Part shown: positions 17,612-26,007 of the stretch, piece after piece
Position numbering within the stretch: position 1 is the first letter of the stretch
Layout of the letters: each line of letters begins with the position of its first letter
Origin: an uncultured Oscillospiraceae bacterium
GTDB lineage: Bacteria > Bacillota > Clostridia > Oscillospirales > Oscillospiraceae
Assembly: GCA_900758315.1 (NCBI GenBank)
Contig: CAAERF010000557.1
Coordinates: forward strand, 1 to 40,373
DNA: 40,373 bases
Direction: 5' to 3'
The notes under the pieces: model-generated
What the model was told of the DNA's origin: nothing
The model's database searches: none
Seen by the model: only the letters and a program-made list of their open reading frames with translations
Translations under genes and position numbers: made by a program

Positions 17612-18925
17612 TCAGTCACCGTCCTTTGTCAAACTGTCCAGATCGTACTGCCCGGAGCGAAATCCCTCGCTCTGGATAATGTGAATCTGTTGTTCAATGT
17701 TGTTGGGCACGCCCTCAATGACCAGTTCACAGAGGGCGGCGTCCATTTTCCGAATGGTCTCCTCCCGGGTGCCGGCCCGGACAATCAGCTTGCCCAGCAG
17801 GGCGTCGTAGTAGGGGGAGACGGTCAGGCCGTTCCAGAGAAAGGTGTCGAAACGGACTGCCGGGCCGCCGGGCACGTGCAGGGCGCCGACTTTGCCCGGT
17901 GCGGCGGCGTTGATGCGGCACTCCAATGCAGTGCCGTTGAAGGAGATGTCCTTCTGGGTGAAGTTGAGCAGGACCCCCGCCGCGATGCGGATCTGCCACT
18001 TGACGATGTCCACGCCGGTGAGCATCTCAGTCACCGCGTGCTCCACCTGGAGCCGGACGTTCATCTCCATAAAGTAGTAGTTGCCGTGGCTGTCCAGGAG
18101 AAACTCCAGGGTGCCGGCGTTGACGTAGCCCACCTGACTCACCGCCCGGGATACCCGGTCGATCAGCGCCTTGCGCTGGGCCGGAGAGATGGCGGGCGAG
18201 GGGGTCTCCTCGATGAGCTTCTGGTTGTGCTGCTGGATGGAGCAGTCCCGCTCCCCCAGACAGACGCAGTTGCCGGACTCGTCGGCCAGGACCTGGACCT
18301 CGATGTGGCGGGCGGGATGGATGCACTTCTCCAGGTAGAGGGTGTTGTCGCCAAAGGCGGTCTGACTCTCCTGGGCAGCCACCAGAAAGGCGTCCTCCAT
18401 CTCCTCCGGCCGTTGGACCAGCCGGATACCACGCCCACCGCCGCCGGCCCGGGCCTTGAGCATAATGGGATAGCCCACGGCCTCCGCCGCTTCCAGGGCG
18501 GAGGACACGTCGGGGACAATCCGGGTGCCCGGGATCACCGGGACCCCGGCCCGCTCCATGGCGGCCTTGGCCTTCTGCTTGTCGCTGAGCAGCTCCATGA
18601 CCGCGGGAGTGGGGCCGATAAAGGTGAGATTGTGCTCCTGGCACAGCCGGGCGAAGGCGGCGTTTTCCGACAGAAAGCCGTAGCCCGGGTGGATGGCCTG
18701 GGCGCCGGTGACCAGGGCCGCGCTGATGATCCGATCCATGTTCAGATAGCTCTCGGCTGCGGGAGCGGGTCCGATGCAGACGCTCTGGTCCGCCAGAGCC
18801 ACGTGGAGGGCGTCGGCGTCGGCCAGAGAGTACACCGCCACGGTGGCGATGCCCATCTCCTTACAGGCCCGGATGATGCGCACGGCGATCTCACCCCGGT
18901 TGGCAATCAGAATTTTCGAAAACAT
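17612..18925 (-). CDS. accC: Biotin carboxylase subunit of acetyl-CoA carboxylase
   Basis: Uses ATP and bicarbonate to carboxylate biotin on AccB. The 437-residue chain starts with the ANRGEIAVRIIRA signature, then the ATP-grasp glycine loop KARAGGGGRGIR, the bicarbonate/biotin region ERDCSIQQHNQK and the EMNVRLQVEH active-site segment with its Glu, Asn and Arg kept. Two prolines common in this segment (NPR and EHP) are Val and Ala here. It lies 3 bp after fabZ and 5 bp before accD. Confidence 0.96.
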   Translation of the reverse strand: MFSKILIANRGEIAVRIIRACKEMGIATVAVYSLADADALHVALADQSVCIGPAPAAESYLNMDRIISAALVTGAQAIHPGYGFLSENAAFARLCQEHNLTFIGPTPAVMELLSDKQKAKAAMERAGVPVIPGTRIVPDVSSALEAAEAVGYPIMLKARAGGGGRGIRLVQRPEEMEDAFLVAAQESQTAFGDNTLYLEKCIHPARHIEVQVLADESGNCVCLGERDCSIQQHNQKLIEETPSPAISPAQRKALIDRVSRAVSQVGYVNAGTLEFLLDSHGNYYFMEMNVRLQVEHAVTEMLTGVDIVKWQIRIAAGVLLNFTQKDISFNGTALECRINAAAPGKVGALHVPGGPAVRFDTFLWNGLTVSPYYDALLGKLIVRAGTREETIRKMDAALCELVIEGVPNNIEQQIHIIQSEGFRSGQYDLDSLTKDGD

Positions 18926-18928
18926 GGG

Positions 18929-19372
18929 TTATTCCTCTCCCTCGATCAGCGCGAAGGAGAACTCCGCTGTCACACACAGCTTATCGCCCACGTACCCCTT
19001 GCCGGTGGCAAAGTAGAAGGGCTTCTTCACCCGGGTGATCTCACAGCGGCTCTCAAAGGTGTCGCCGGGCACCACCGGGTGCTTGAAGCGCACCTTGTTC
19101 AGGCTGGTAAAATAGGGCGTGGTGCCCGCCGGGCAGCCGTCCTTGAGCAGGACGCACACCGACTGGGCCATCATTTCGCAGAGGATCACGCCGGGCACCA
19201 CGGGATTGCCCGGGAAATGGCCCTGGAGGAACCACTCATCCCCCTGGATGTGGTACTTGCCGTGGGCGGTCTTCTGGGACGGATCCTCGCCCGTCTCTAC
19301 CTCCGCCTCCTGGATCAGCAGCATATTGTCCCGGTGGGGGAGGATGGCTTTCAGTTCTTCCTGATTCATCAT
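18929..19372 (-). CDS. fabZ: 3-hydroxyacyl-ACP dehydratase FabZ
   Basis: Dehydrates 3-hydroxyacyl-ACP to trans-2-enoyl-ACP. The 147-residue hotdog protein carries the catalytic His52 in LQGHFPGNPVVPGV and Glu66 in CEMMAQ. The ATG at 19372 shares its A with the accB stop (TGATG) and has GAGGAGG in front, so reinitiation is likely; a second ATG follows at once at 19369. No fabM/fabN-type isomerase is visible beside it, so how unsaturated chains are made is not clear from this window. Confidence 0.95.
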   Translation of the reverse strand: MMNQEELKAILPHRDNMLLIQEAEVETGEDPSQKTAHGKYHIQGDEWFLQGHFPGNPVVPGVILCEMMAQSVCVLLKDGCPAGTTPYFTSLNKVRFKHPVVPGDTFESRCEITRVKKPFYFATGKGYVGDKLCVTAEFSFALIEGEE

Positions 19373-19794
19373 CACAGCCTCCTCATCTTAAACAGCGGCA
19401 TACCGTAGTCCACGGTCTGGGCGTTTTTCACGCAGATTTCCGTGATCACGCCATCCTGCTCTGCGGCAATCTCGTTGAGCAGCTTCATGGCCTCGATGAT
19501 ACAGAGCACGTCGCCCTGCTTCACCGTATCTCCCACCTTCACGTAGGGCTTGGCGCCCTCGGCAGAGGAGGCGTAGAAGATGCCCACCATGGGAGAGGAG
19601 ACAGTGAACACGCCGGCGGGCTCGGCCTGGACCGGCTGGGCCTCGGGGACGGGCGCGGGCGCCGGAGCGGGCACTGCAGTGCCGTTTGCGCTGCGCTCCA
19701 GACGGACACGGTCATGGTCGTTGGAGATCTCCAACCCGGTCAGGTTCAGTTCCTCCATCAGCCGCGCGTATTTCCGGATCTCCAGTTCTTCCAT
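19372..19794 (-). CDS. accB: Biotin carboxyl carrier protein of acetyl-CoA carboxylase
   Basis: Carries biotin between AccC and AccA/AccD. The 140 residues consist of a short charged N-terminus, a Pro/Ala-rich swinging linker (about 39-60) and a C-terminal biotinyl domain with the biotinylated Lys104 in IIEAMKLLNE, where the usual EAMKM has Leu. The ATG at 19794 follows GGCGGAG and lies 2 bp after the fabF stop. An in-frame GTG at 19824 inside fabF lacks support. Confidence 0.95.
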   Translation of the reverse strand: MEELEIRKYARLMEELNLTGLEISNDHDRVRLERSANGTAVPAPAPAPVPEAQPVQAEPAGVFTVSSPMVGIFYASSAEGAKPYVKVGDTVKQGDVLCIIEAMKLLNEIAAEQDGVITEICVKNAQTVDYGMPLFKMRRL

Positions 19795-19796
19795 CG

Positions 19797-21029
19797 TCAC
19801 TCCGCCTTTCTGAATGCCAGGCACGCATTGTGCCCGCCGAAGCCCAGGGAGTTGGACAGGACCAGGTCCACGTCCGCCTTCCGGGCGGTGCCGGGTACGT
19901 AGTCCAGATCGCAGTCGGGATCCGGCTCCGTCAGACCCACCGTAGGCGGGATCAGGCCGTTCTGGAGGGCCAGCACCGAGGCAACAGCCTCTGCCGCGCC
20001 GGCAGCGCCCAGCATGTGGCCGGTCACCGACTTGGTGGAGCTGATCATGATCTTCCGGGCCTCATCCTTGCCGAAGGCCTTCTTCACGGCCAGGGTCTCC
20101 GCCTTGTCGTTGAGGGGAGTGCCGGTGCCGTGGGCGTTGAGATAGACCCGCTCACCGGGCTGCCACTTGGCCTCTTCCAGGGCCAGCTTCATGGCCATGG
20201 CGCCGCCCTCTGCCTCGGGCTGAGGTGCGGTGATGTGGTAGGCGTCGCAGGTGGAGCCGTAGCCGCACAGCTCTGCGTAGATCTTGGCGCCCCGGGCCTT
20301 GGCGTGTTCGTATTCCTCCAGCACCAGGACACCGGCGCCCTCGCCCATGACGAAGCCGGACCGGCGCGCGTCAAAGGGCAGGCAGGCAGTGGCCGGATCG
20401 GTGGCCAGGGACAGGGCCTGCATGTTGGTAAAGCCGGCTGCGGCCACTTCGTTGACAGTGGCCTCGGCGCCGCCGGCGATGATGGCGTCGGCATAGCCGT
20501 GGCGGATGGCCCGCATGGCCTCACCCAGGGCGTTGTTGCCGGAGGCGCAGGCGGTGACAGAGGGCATAGCCGCGCCCTTGCACTGGTAGCGGATGGCGAT
20601 CATGCCGGAGGCCATATTGGCGATCATCATGGGAATAAAGAAGGGAGAGACCCGTCTGGGGCCCTTTTCCAGCAGCTTCTGATATTCCTTCATGAAGGTC
20701 TTGATGCCGCCGATGCCGGTGCCGATATAGACGCCGATGCGCTCCGGAGGCAGGGTGCCGATGATGCCGCTGTCCTCCACGGCCTGGCTGGCCGCCGCCA
20801 TGGCGAACTGGGCGTACTGGTCACTGTGGGAGATATCCGACCTGCTCATGTAGGCGGCAGGGTCAAAGTTCTGCACTTCGGCGGCCAGCTTGACCTTATA
20901 GTCAGTGGTGTCAAACTTGGTGATGGGGCCAATGCCCACATTGCCCGCCGTCAGGTTGTCCCAAAAGCTGGGAATGGTGTTGCCGATGGGTGAGATGATA
21001 CCCATTCCTGTTACGACTACCCGATTCAT
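19797..21029 (-). CDS. fabF: Beta-ketoacyl-ACP synthase II
   Basis: The main elongation condensing enzyme of type II fatty-acid synthesis. The 410 residues have the KAS II triad: Cys161 in VTACASGNN, His300 in NAHGTGTPLND, and Lys333 and His338 in STKSVTGHMLG, plus the FVMGEGAGVL loop. It occupies the usual fabF slot between fabG and accB, so this copy rather than the one at 14708 is likely the housekeeping enzyme. It lies 11 bp after fabG. Confidence 0.97.
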   Translation of the reverse strand: MNRVVVTGMGIISPIGNTIPSFWDNLTAGNVGIGPITKFDTTDYKVKLAAEVQNFDPAAYMSRSDISHSDQYAQFAMAAASQAVEDSGIIGTLPPERIGVYIGTGIGGIKTFMKEYQKLLEKGPRRVSPFFIPMMIANMASGMIAIRYQCKGAAMPSVTACASGNNALGEAMRAIRHGYADAIIAGGAEATVNEVAAAGFTNMQALSLATDPATACLPFDARRSGFVMGEGAGVLVLEEYEHAKARGAKIYAELCGYGSTCDAYHITAPQPEAEGGAMAMKLALEEAKWQPGERVYLNAHGTGTPLNDKAETLAVKKAFGKDEARKIMISSTKSVTGHMLGAAGAAEAVASVLALQNGLIPPTVGLTEPDPDCDLDYVPGTARKADVDLVLSNSLGFGGHNACLAFRKAE

Positions 21030-21040
21030 GTGTCTACCTC

Positions 21041-21775
21041 CTAGATGGCCAGGCCGCCGTCCACCCGGATGACCTCGCCTGTGATATAATTGGAACCGTC
21101 ACCGGCCAGAAATGCCGCCAGCTCCGCGATTTCCTCCGGCTGACCCATGCGGCCCAGAGGGATCTGCTGGAAGAGACTGTCGTCTTCCGAGAACGCCGCG
21201 GTCATGTCAGTCTGGATCATGCCGGGAGCGATGGCGTTGCAGCACACGTTCCGGGAGGCCAGCTCCCGGGCGATGGTCTTGGTCAGACCGATGACACCGG
21301 CCTTGGAGGCGGCGTAGTTGGCCTGGCCGGCATTGCCCATGATTCCGGCCACCGAGCTGATGTTGATGATCTTGCCGTGGCGGTTTTTCATGAAGATGGG
21401 GGTACACTGGCGGATCATGTTGAAGGTGCCCTTCAGGTTGGTGTTGATCACCGCGTCGAACTGGCCCTCCTTCATCATGGCCACCAGGCCGTCCCGGGTG
21501 ATGCCCGCGCAGTTGACCAGGATGTCCACGGACGGGAAGGCCTTCTTGATGGCGGCGACCGTCTCCTTCACTGCCTGGAAGTCGGCCACGTCGCACTGGT
21601 ATGCCTGGGCGGTGACGCCCTTTGCGGCGGCCTCTTCACAGACGCTCTGGGCGGCAGCTTCGTTGCCGGCGTATACCACGGCTACATTGGCCCCCAGGGA
21701 GGCGAATTTCAAAGCGATGGCCCGGCCAATGCCGCGGGAACCGCCGGTGACGATCGCAGTTTTTCCATTAAGCAT
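21041..21775 (-). CDS. fabG: 3-oxoacyl-ACP reductase FabG
   Basis: NADPH-dependent reduction of 3-ketoacyl-ACP. The 244-residue SDR has the cofactor loop TGGSRGIGRA, NCAG in place of the common NNAG, catalytic Ser in INISSVAG and the YAASK pair, ending in the GEVIRVDGGLAI tail typical of FabG. The start overlaps the fabD stop by 8 bp, so the pair is translationally coupled. Confidence 0.97.
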   Translation of the reverse strand: MLNGKTAIVTGGSRGIGRAIALKFASLGANVAVVYAGNEAAAQSVCEEAAAKGVTAQAYQCDVADFQAVKETVAAIKKAFPSVDILVNCAGITRDGLVAMMKEGQFDAVINTNLKGTFNMIRQCTPIFMKNRHGKIINISSVAGIMGNAGQANYAASKAGVIGLTKTIARELASRNVCCNAIAPGMIQTDMTAAFSEDDSLFQQIPLGRMGQPEEIAELAAFLAGDGSNYITGEVIRVDGGLAI

Positions 21776-22688
21776 TTTTCTTTACCTCTCTCGCTGTGGA
21801 GTCCAGGCCGTCCCAGTCCTCCACGTGGTAGGTGCGCACAGACTTGTCGATGCGTCTGATCAGGCCGCAGAGCACGTCGCCGGGACCCAGTTCAATAAAG
21901 GTGTCGGCGCCGTCGGCGATCATGTTCTCAACCAGCTCCTGCCAGCGGACCGGATTGCAGATCTGCTTGGTCAGCAGCTCCCGGCAGTCCTGATCGTAGG
22001 GACGGGCGGTGTAGTTGGAGTAGAGGGGAACCTTAAAACGGGAGAACTTCACGTCCTGCAAGTAGGCGTTGAACTGCTCCGCAGCCTCCGCCATAAAGGG
22101 GGAGTGGAAGCCGCCGGATACCTTCAGCGGCATGGCGCGACCGCCGGCCGCCTTGACAGCCTCCCGCAGGCCTTCCAGAGACTCCCGCTTGACTGCCACG
22201 ACGGTCTGGCCGGGGCAGTTGTAGTTCACGGGATAGGCCTCCGGATAGGCGGCGCAGAGCTCCTCTACCTTTGCGGTGTCCAGCTTCATCACAGCGATCA
22301 TGGCGCTGTCCACCTTTTCCGCCGCATCCTGCATCAGCTTGCCGCGGTGGGTGACCATCTTGATGCCGCTTTCAAAGTCCACGCCGCCGGTGATGGTGAG
22401 GGCGGCCAGCTCACCCAGGGAAAAGCCCGCCACCATGTCGGGAGTGACGCCCTGGCCGATCAGGGCCTGTGCGGCGGCCATCTCCACGGTAAACAGACAG
22501 GGCTGGGTGTTGGCAGTCTGCTTCAGGGTCTCCGCGTCCCCGTAGAAGCACTGGTCCGATGTACCGGGGCGCAGCTGGTCCGCCTGGATGAAGGTGAACC
22601 GGGCGAACAGATCGTTTTTCTTCAGATCCAGGCCCATACCCGGATGCTGGGTTCCCTGGCCGGGAAAGACAAAGGCTATTTTACCCAT
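21768..22688 (-). CDS. fabD: Malonyl-CoA:ACP transacylase FabD
   Basis: Moves malonyl from CoA to ACP. The 306 residues include FPGQGTQHPGM, the nucleophile Ser90 in AGFSLGE (Phe replaces the common His before Ser), Arg115 in THRGKLMQ and the catalytic His195 in GGFHSPFM. The ATG at 22688 has AAAGGAG 7 nt upstream and overlaps the fabK end by 13 bp. An alternative TTG at 22694 is unlikely. Confidence 0.96.
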   Translation of the reverse strand: MGKIAFVFPGQGTQHPGMGLDLKKNDLFARFTFIQADQLRPGTSDQCFYGDAETLKQTANTQPCLFTVEMAAAQALIGQGVTPDMVAGFSLGELAALTITGGVDFESGIKMVTHRGKLMQDAAEKVDSAMIAVMKLDTAKVEELCAAYPEAYPVNYNCPGQTVVAVKRESLEGLREAVKAAGGRAMPLKVSGGFHSPFMAEAAEQFNAYLQDVKFSRFKVPLYSNYTARPYDQDCRELLTKQICNPVRWQELVENMIADGADTFIELGPGDVLCGLIRRIDKSVRTYHVEDWDGLDSTAREVKKNA

Positions 22689-23620
22689 TGACAAGCTCCT
22701 TTCAGAATCGGCTCGGCCTGGTCGAACATCTCACGGATGATCTCCGCCGCAGGCTGTTCCCGATGGATCATGCCCGCCACCTGACCGGCCAGGAAGCAGC
22801 CGTGCTCCACGTCGCCCTCCTTGGCCGCCAGACGCAGGGCGCCGGTGGCCCGGCCGGACAGCTCCTCATCGGAGATGGGGCTGAACTCAGCCTTGGCGTA
22901 GTCCCGGGAGAAGGGCGTTTTCAGGCTGCGCACCGGATGGCCCAGGCGCTTGCCGGTGGTGATGGTGGCGATGTCACTGGCCTTGAGGATTTTCTCCTTG
23001 TAGACCGGGTGGACCGAGCACTCCTCGGCCACCAGGAAGCGGGTGCCCACCTGGACCCCGCAGGCGCCCAGCATAAAGGCGGCGGCGATTCCGCGGCCGT
23101 CCGCGATACCGCCGGCAGCCAGGACAGGCAGCGTAGTGGCGTCACAGACCTGGGGAACCAGCACCATGGTGGTCAGTTCACCCACATGTCCGCCGCTCTC
23201 GCCGCCCTCCGCGATGAGGGCAGTGGCCCCCAGCCGGGTCATCAGCTTGGCCATGGCAACCGAGGCCACCACGGGGATGACCTTGCAGCCGGCTTCTTTC
23301 CAGAGCTTCATGTGCTTGCCCGGGTTGCCGGCGCCGGTGGTGATGACGGGGACCTTCTCCTCAGCCAGCACCGCCGCCACCTCATTGACCGAGGGGCTCA
23401 TCAGCATCACGTTGACCCCGAAGGGCTTGTCCGTCAGCTGGCGGACGATGTGGATCTGCTCCCGGACGTAGTCGGCAGAGGCGTTGCCTGCGGCGATGAT
23501 GCCCAGGCCGCCGCCCTCCGAGACCGCCGCAGCCAGCTTGCCGTCGGCGATCCATGCCATGCCGCCCTGGAAGATGGGATATTCGATGCCCAGCAGGTCA
23601 CAGATTGGCGTTTTGATCAT
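22676..23620 (-). CDS. fabK: Enoyl-ACP reductase II (FMN-dependent)
   Basis: Performs the last step of each elongation cycle, reducing enoyl-ACP with FMN and NAD(P)H. The 314-residue TIM barrel belongs to the nitronate monooxygenase-like group. It begins with GIEYPIFQGGMAWIA, and its key EGGESGGHVGE contains His145 matching the catalytic His of S. pneumoniae FabK. No fabI or fabL is in the window. Organisms that rely only on FabK resist triclosan, but reliance cannot be judged here. Confidence 0.96.
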   Translation of the reverse strand: MIKTPICDLLGIEYPIFQGGMAWIADGKLAAAVSEGGGLGIIAAGNASADYVREQIHIVRQLTDKPFGVNVMLMSPSVNEVAAVLAEEKVPVITTGAGNPGKHMKLWKEAGCKVIPVVASVAMAKLMTRLGATALIAEGGESGGHVGELTTMVLVPQVCDATTLPVLAAGGIADGRGIAAAFMLGACGVQVGTRFLVAEECSVHPVYKEKILKASDIATITTGKRLGHPVRSLKTPFSRDYAKAEFSPISDEELSGRATGALRLAAKEGDVEHGCFLAGQVAGMIHREQPAAEIIREMFDQAEPILKGACQWVK

Positions 23621-23639
23621 AGCGATTTCCTCTTAAAGC

Positions 23640-23867
23640 TTACTTGTTGGGGTTCTTCTCTTCTGCGAAGGCAACCAGCTCGCCGACGGTGGCGACTTTC
23701 CGGTCCAGATCCAGCTCGAAGCCCAGACGGTCTTCCAGCTCCATGACCATTTCCACGGTGTCCAGAGAGTCAATGCCTAGGGACTCGAAGGTGGTTTCCA
23801 TCTTGATTTCAGAGGGGTCACAGTCGATGTGTTCTGCGATCAGTTCCGCGATAGTGTTAAAAATCAT
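23640..23867 (-). CDS. acpP: Acyl carrier protein
   Basis: Carries growing acyl chains on a 4'-phosphopantetheine arm attached to Ser34 in GIDSLDTVEM. The 75-residue acidic helical protein is standard in size. The segment after the Ser helix (EDRLGFELDLDRK) departs from the commonest EFGIEIPDED pattern. It is the first gene of the operon, 19 bp before fabK, with AAGGAG before its ATG. Being first fits the high ACP amount needed. Confidence 0.96.
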   Translation of the reverse strand: MIFNTIAELIAEHIDCDPSEIKMETTFESLGIDSLDTVEMVMELEDRLGFELDLDRKVATVGELVAFAEEKNPNK

Positions 23868-23907
23868 AGTTCTTCTCCTTTATCAGTGCAGTGTAAATGA
23901 TGTGGAA

Positions 23908-23949
23908 GTTATCAATGCTAACCCTAGCACAAATAGCCAAGTCTGTCAA
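23908..23949 (-). promoter_or_regulatory. Promoter and operator candidate of the fab/acc operon
   Basis: On the minus strand TTGACA (23949-23944), a 17-bp spacer and TAGGGT (23926-23921) preceded by TG (extended -10) form a promoter 54 bp before acpP. Immediately downstream, overlapping the -10 by two bases, is the imperfect 15-bp palindrome GTTATCAATGCTAAC (23908-23922), symmetric at 12 of 14 non-central positions. Its position fits a repressor site. It matches neither the FapR nor the FabT consensus that I know. Confidence 0.7.
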
Positions 23950-24099
23950 GGAGCGCCAAGTCGAAGGGAATCTGGCGGGAAAAAAGGGGAATCCTTCCCT
24001 CTAGCATTGCCGTGAACGAGGAAATCTAACCCTGTCTTTCCAGAAATTCGGTATTTCCCGGGAAAACAGGTGCGCAGCGAAAAAAGTTTGAAAAACCCC

Positions 24100-24130
24100 T
24101 TGACATTGCCGTAGCGTCAGCCCTTACAGT
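24100..24130 (+). promoter_or_regulatory. MerR-type promoter with 19-bp spacer
   Basis: TTGACA (24100-24105) and TACAGT (24125-24130) are 19 bp apart, the over-long spacing typical of MerR-family activation. The spacer contains TGAC...GTCA (24101-24119), an inverted repeat suited to the regulator. It lies 20 bp before the MerR gene, so autoregulation is likely. Confidence 0.75.
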
Positions 24131-24150
24131 ACTCTCAGGAGGTGAGCGGA

Positions 24151-24921
24151 ATGGAATATACCGTGAAGAAACTGGCGGCCCTCTCCGGGGTCAGCGCCCG
24201 GACCCTGCGCTACTACGATGAGATCGGCCTGCTGAAGCCGGCGCGGGTGGCATCCAATGGCTACCGCATCTACGGTCAGGCCCAGGTGGACACCCTTCAG
24301 CAGATTCTCTTCTACCGGTCCATGCAGGTGCCTTTGGAGGAGATCCGCCGGCTCCTCTCCGACCCGCAGTTTGACCGCCGTCAGGCTCTGGAGCGCCATC
24401 TGGAGGTCCTGGAGCGAAAGCGGGACCAGATGGATACGCTGATTACGACGGTGCGCCATACCATTGAAACCATGAAAGGAGAACGAACCATGACAGATCA
24501 GGAAAAGTTTGCAGGATTAAAGGAACGGTTCCTGGAGGAGAACCAGCAGAAGTACGGCGCGGAGCTGGAGGCCCGGTACGGAAAGGAGGAGGTAGCTGCC
24601 TTCAACGCCAAGGTGGGCGCCATGTCACCGGCCCAGTGGAGTGAGCAGGAACAGCTGTCCGATGAGATTGCTGCGCTGCTGAAAGCGGCGGTGGCCACCG
24701 GTGACCCGGGCTGTCCGGAAGCCCAGCGGGCCTGTGATCTCCACCGGCAGTGGCTGGAGCTGTTCTGGCCGGCAGGGACCTACTCCAAGGGCGCCCACCG
24801 GGGCATGGGCGAGATGTACGTCCAGGACGAGCGGTTCCGGGCCTTTTACGAGGCCATCGCGCCGGGCTGCGCAGTGTTATTCCGGGACGCCCTCGCCATC
24901 TACTGCGGCGACGAAAAATAG
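24151..24921 (+). CDS. MerR family regulator with TipAS-like domain
   Basis: A 256-residue transcription regulator related to TipA and B. subtilis Mta. Residues 1-70 form the MerR winged helix (YTVKKLAALSGVSARTLRYY). A coiled-coil helix at about 75-110 is followed by a TipAS-type ligand domain (about 120-256) with TYSKGAHRGMGEMY and a late Cys in PGCAVLF. TipAS domains bind multi-drug or thiopeptide-like ligands. The ligand here is unknown. The ATG at 24151 follows AGGAGG; an upstream GTG at 24142 abuts that site. No drug pump is adjacent. Confidence 0.9.
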   Translation: MEYTVKKLAALSGVSARTLRYYDEIGLLKPARVASNGYRIYGQAQVDTLQQILFYRSMQVPLEEIRRLLSDPQFDRRQALERHLEVLERKRDQMDTLITTVRHTIETMKGERTMTDQEKFAGLKERFLEENQQKYGAELEARYGKEEVAAFNAKVGAMSPAQWSEQEQLSDEIAALLKAAVATGDPGCPEAQRACDLHRQWLELFWPAGTYSKGAHRGMGEMYVQDERFRAFYEAIAPGCAVLFRDALAIYCGDEK

Positions 24922-25008
24922 AAAAATCTGGGCGTGCAGGAAGGGAATGCAAGCCGGTATGACCGCATAAATTCGCCCCATTCTAACAAACTAGAGTGAG
25001 GTGATTTG

Positions 25009-25860
25009 ATGAGGAAAAAGCTGAGTGTAACCCTGGCTGCCGGAGCGCTGGTGCTGATGACCCTCTGCGGGGTGCTGACCCTGTCCGGCCGGGCCCGGGC
25101 GGCAGAGCAGGAGACGGTGTCCCTTCCTATTTTAATGTATCATCACATCAGCAAGTCCCCGGAGCGGTGGGGAAAGCACGTGATCTCACCGGAGACCTTC
25201 GAGGGTGACCTGCAATACCTCTCGGACAACGGCTATACCACGGTGACTACGGCGGATCTGATCGCCTACGTGGACGAGGGAAAGGCGCTGCCGGAGAAGC
25301 CGGTGATGATTACCTTTGACGACGGGCAGCTGAGCTTTCTGGAGTACGCCCTGCCGCTATTGGAGCGCTATGACATGCAGGCGGTGGCGGCCATTGTGGG
25401 GGCCTACGCGGACCTGTACACGGAGACGCCGGATCGCAACGTCAACTACGCCCATATGACCTGGGAGGACCTGAAAACCCTGACGGACAGCGGCCGGGTG
25501 GAGATCGCCAGCCACACCTATGACATGCACAACCTGGACGAGGGCCGGAAGGGCTGCCGCATCAACAGCGGCGAGAGCTGCTCGGACTATCAGGAGACCT
25601 TTTCGGCGGACCTGCTGAAAAATCAGCGGCTGATTACGGACGCCATCGGTCAGCGCCCGCTGGCCTTTGCCTATCCGTTTGGGTGCTTCTGCGACGAGGC
25701 ACGGGAGGTGCTGGAGCAGCAGGGCTACCGGGTGGCATTCACCTGTGACGGAAAGGTCAACCGGCTCACCGGCGACTCGGAGGAGCTGATGGAGCTGGGT
25801 CGCTTCAACCGGCCCAACAACGTGGATCGGGCCACCTTTTTCGCCCAGTGGAACCAGTGA
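25009..25860 (+). CDS. Secreted polysaccharide deacetylase (CE4/NodB)
   Basis: A 283-residue exported protein. Residues 1-30 form a signal peptide (MRKK, hydrophobic core, likely cut after ARA). The NodB domain shows the metal motif TFDDG with its two Asp, the SHTYDMH histidine pair and a YPFG segment in place of RxPY. It probably deacetylates peptidoglycan or another N-acetylated glycan outside the cell. It has a moderate AGGTG site and its own terminator. Enzymes of this type are frequent in sporulation and wall remodelling, but the exact role here is open. Confidence 0.9.
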   Translation: MRKKLSVTLAAGALVLMTLCGVLTLSGRARAAEQETVSLPILMYHHISKSPERWGKHVISPETFEGDLQYLSDNGYTTVTTADLIAYVDEGKALPEKPVMITFDDGQLSFLEYALPLLERYDMQAVAAIVGAYADLYTETPDRNVNYAHMTWEDLKTLTDSGRVEIASHTYDMHNLDEGRKGCRINSGESCSDYQETFSADLLKNQRLITDAIGQRPLAFAYPFGCFCDEAREVLEQQGYRVAFTCDGKVNRLTGDSEELMELGRFNRPNNVDRATFFAQWNQ

Positions 25861-25868
25861 GATAACAG

Positions 25869-25900
25869 GACCGTCGGTGGAAACCGGCGGTCTTTGTTTT
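25869..25900 (+). terminator. Terminator after the polysaccharide deacetylase
   Basis: GACCGTCGGT-ggaa-ACCGGCGGTC, with one T-G pair, followed by TTTGTTTT. Confidence 0.85.
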
Positions 25901-25922
25901 GTCTGACCGGAGAGAAAGATGG

Positions 25923-25951
25923 TTGACTAATACATTAAAGTGGTATAAAAT
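25923..25951 (+). promoter_or_regulatory. Sigma-A promoter of the SDR gene
   Basis: TTGACT (25923-25928), 17 bp, TAAAAT (25946-25951). An in-frame ATG at 25960 would fall at the transcription start, which supports the later start at 26008. Confidence 0.8.
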
Positions 25952-26007
25952 AAGCAGAAATGATCGTGTCATTTACCAAAAAAGCAAGGAAAGGGAAGGT
26001 GAGACAG

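Noticed and set aside
17609..20993. Long plus-strand frames antisense to accC, fabZ, accB and fabF
   Set aside because: They are shadows of the conserved operon genes and cross several real gene boundaries.
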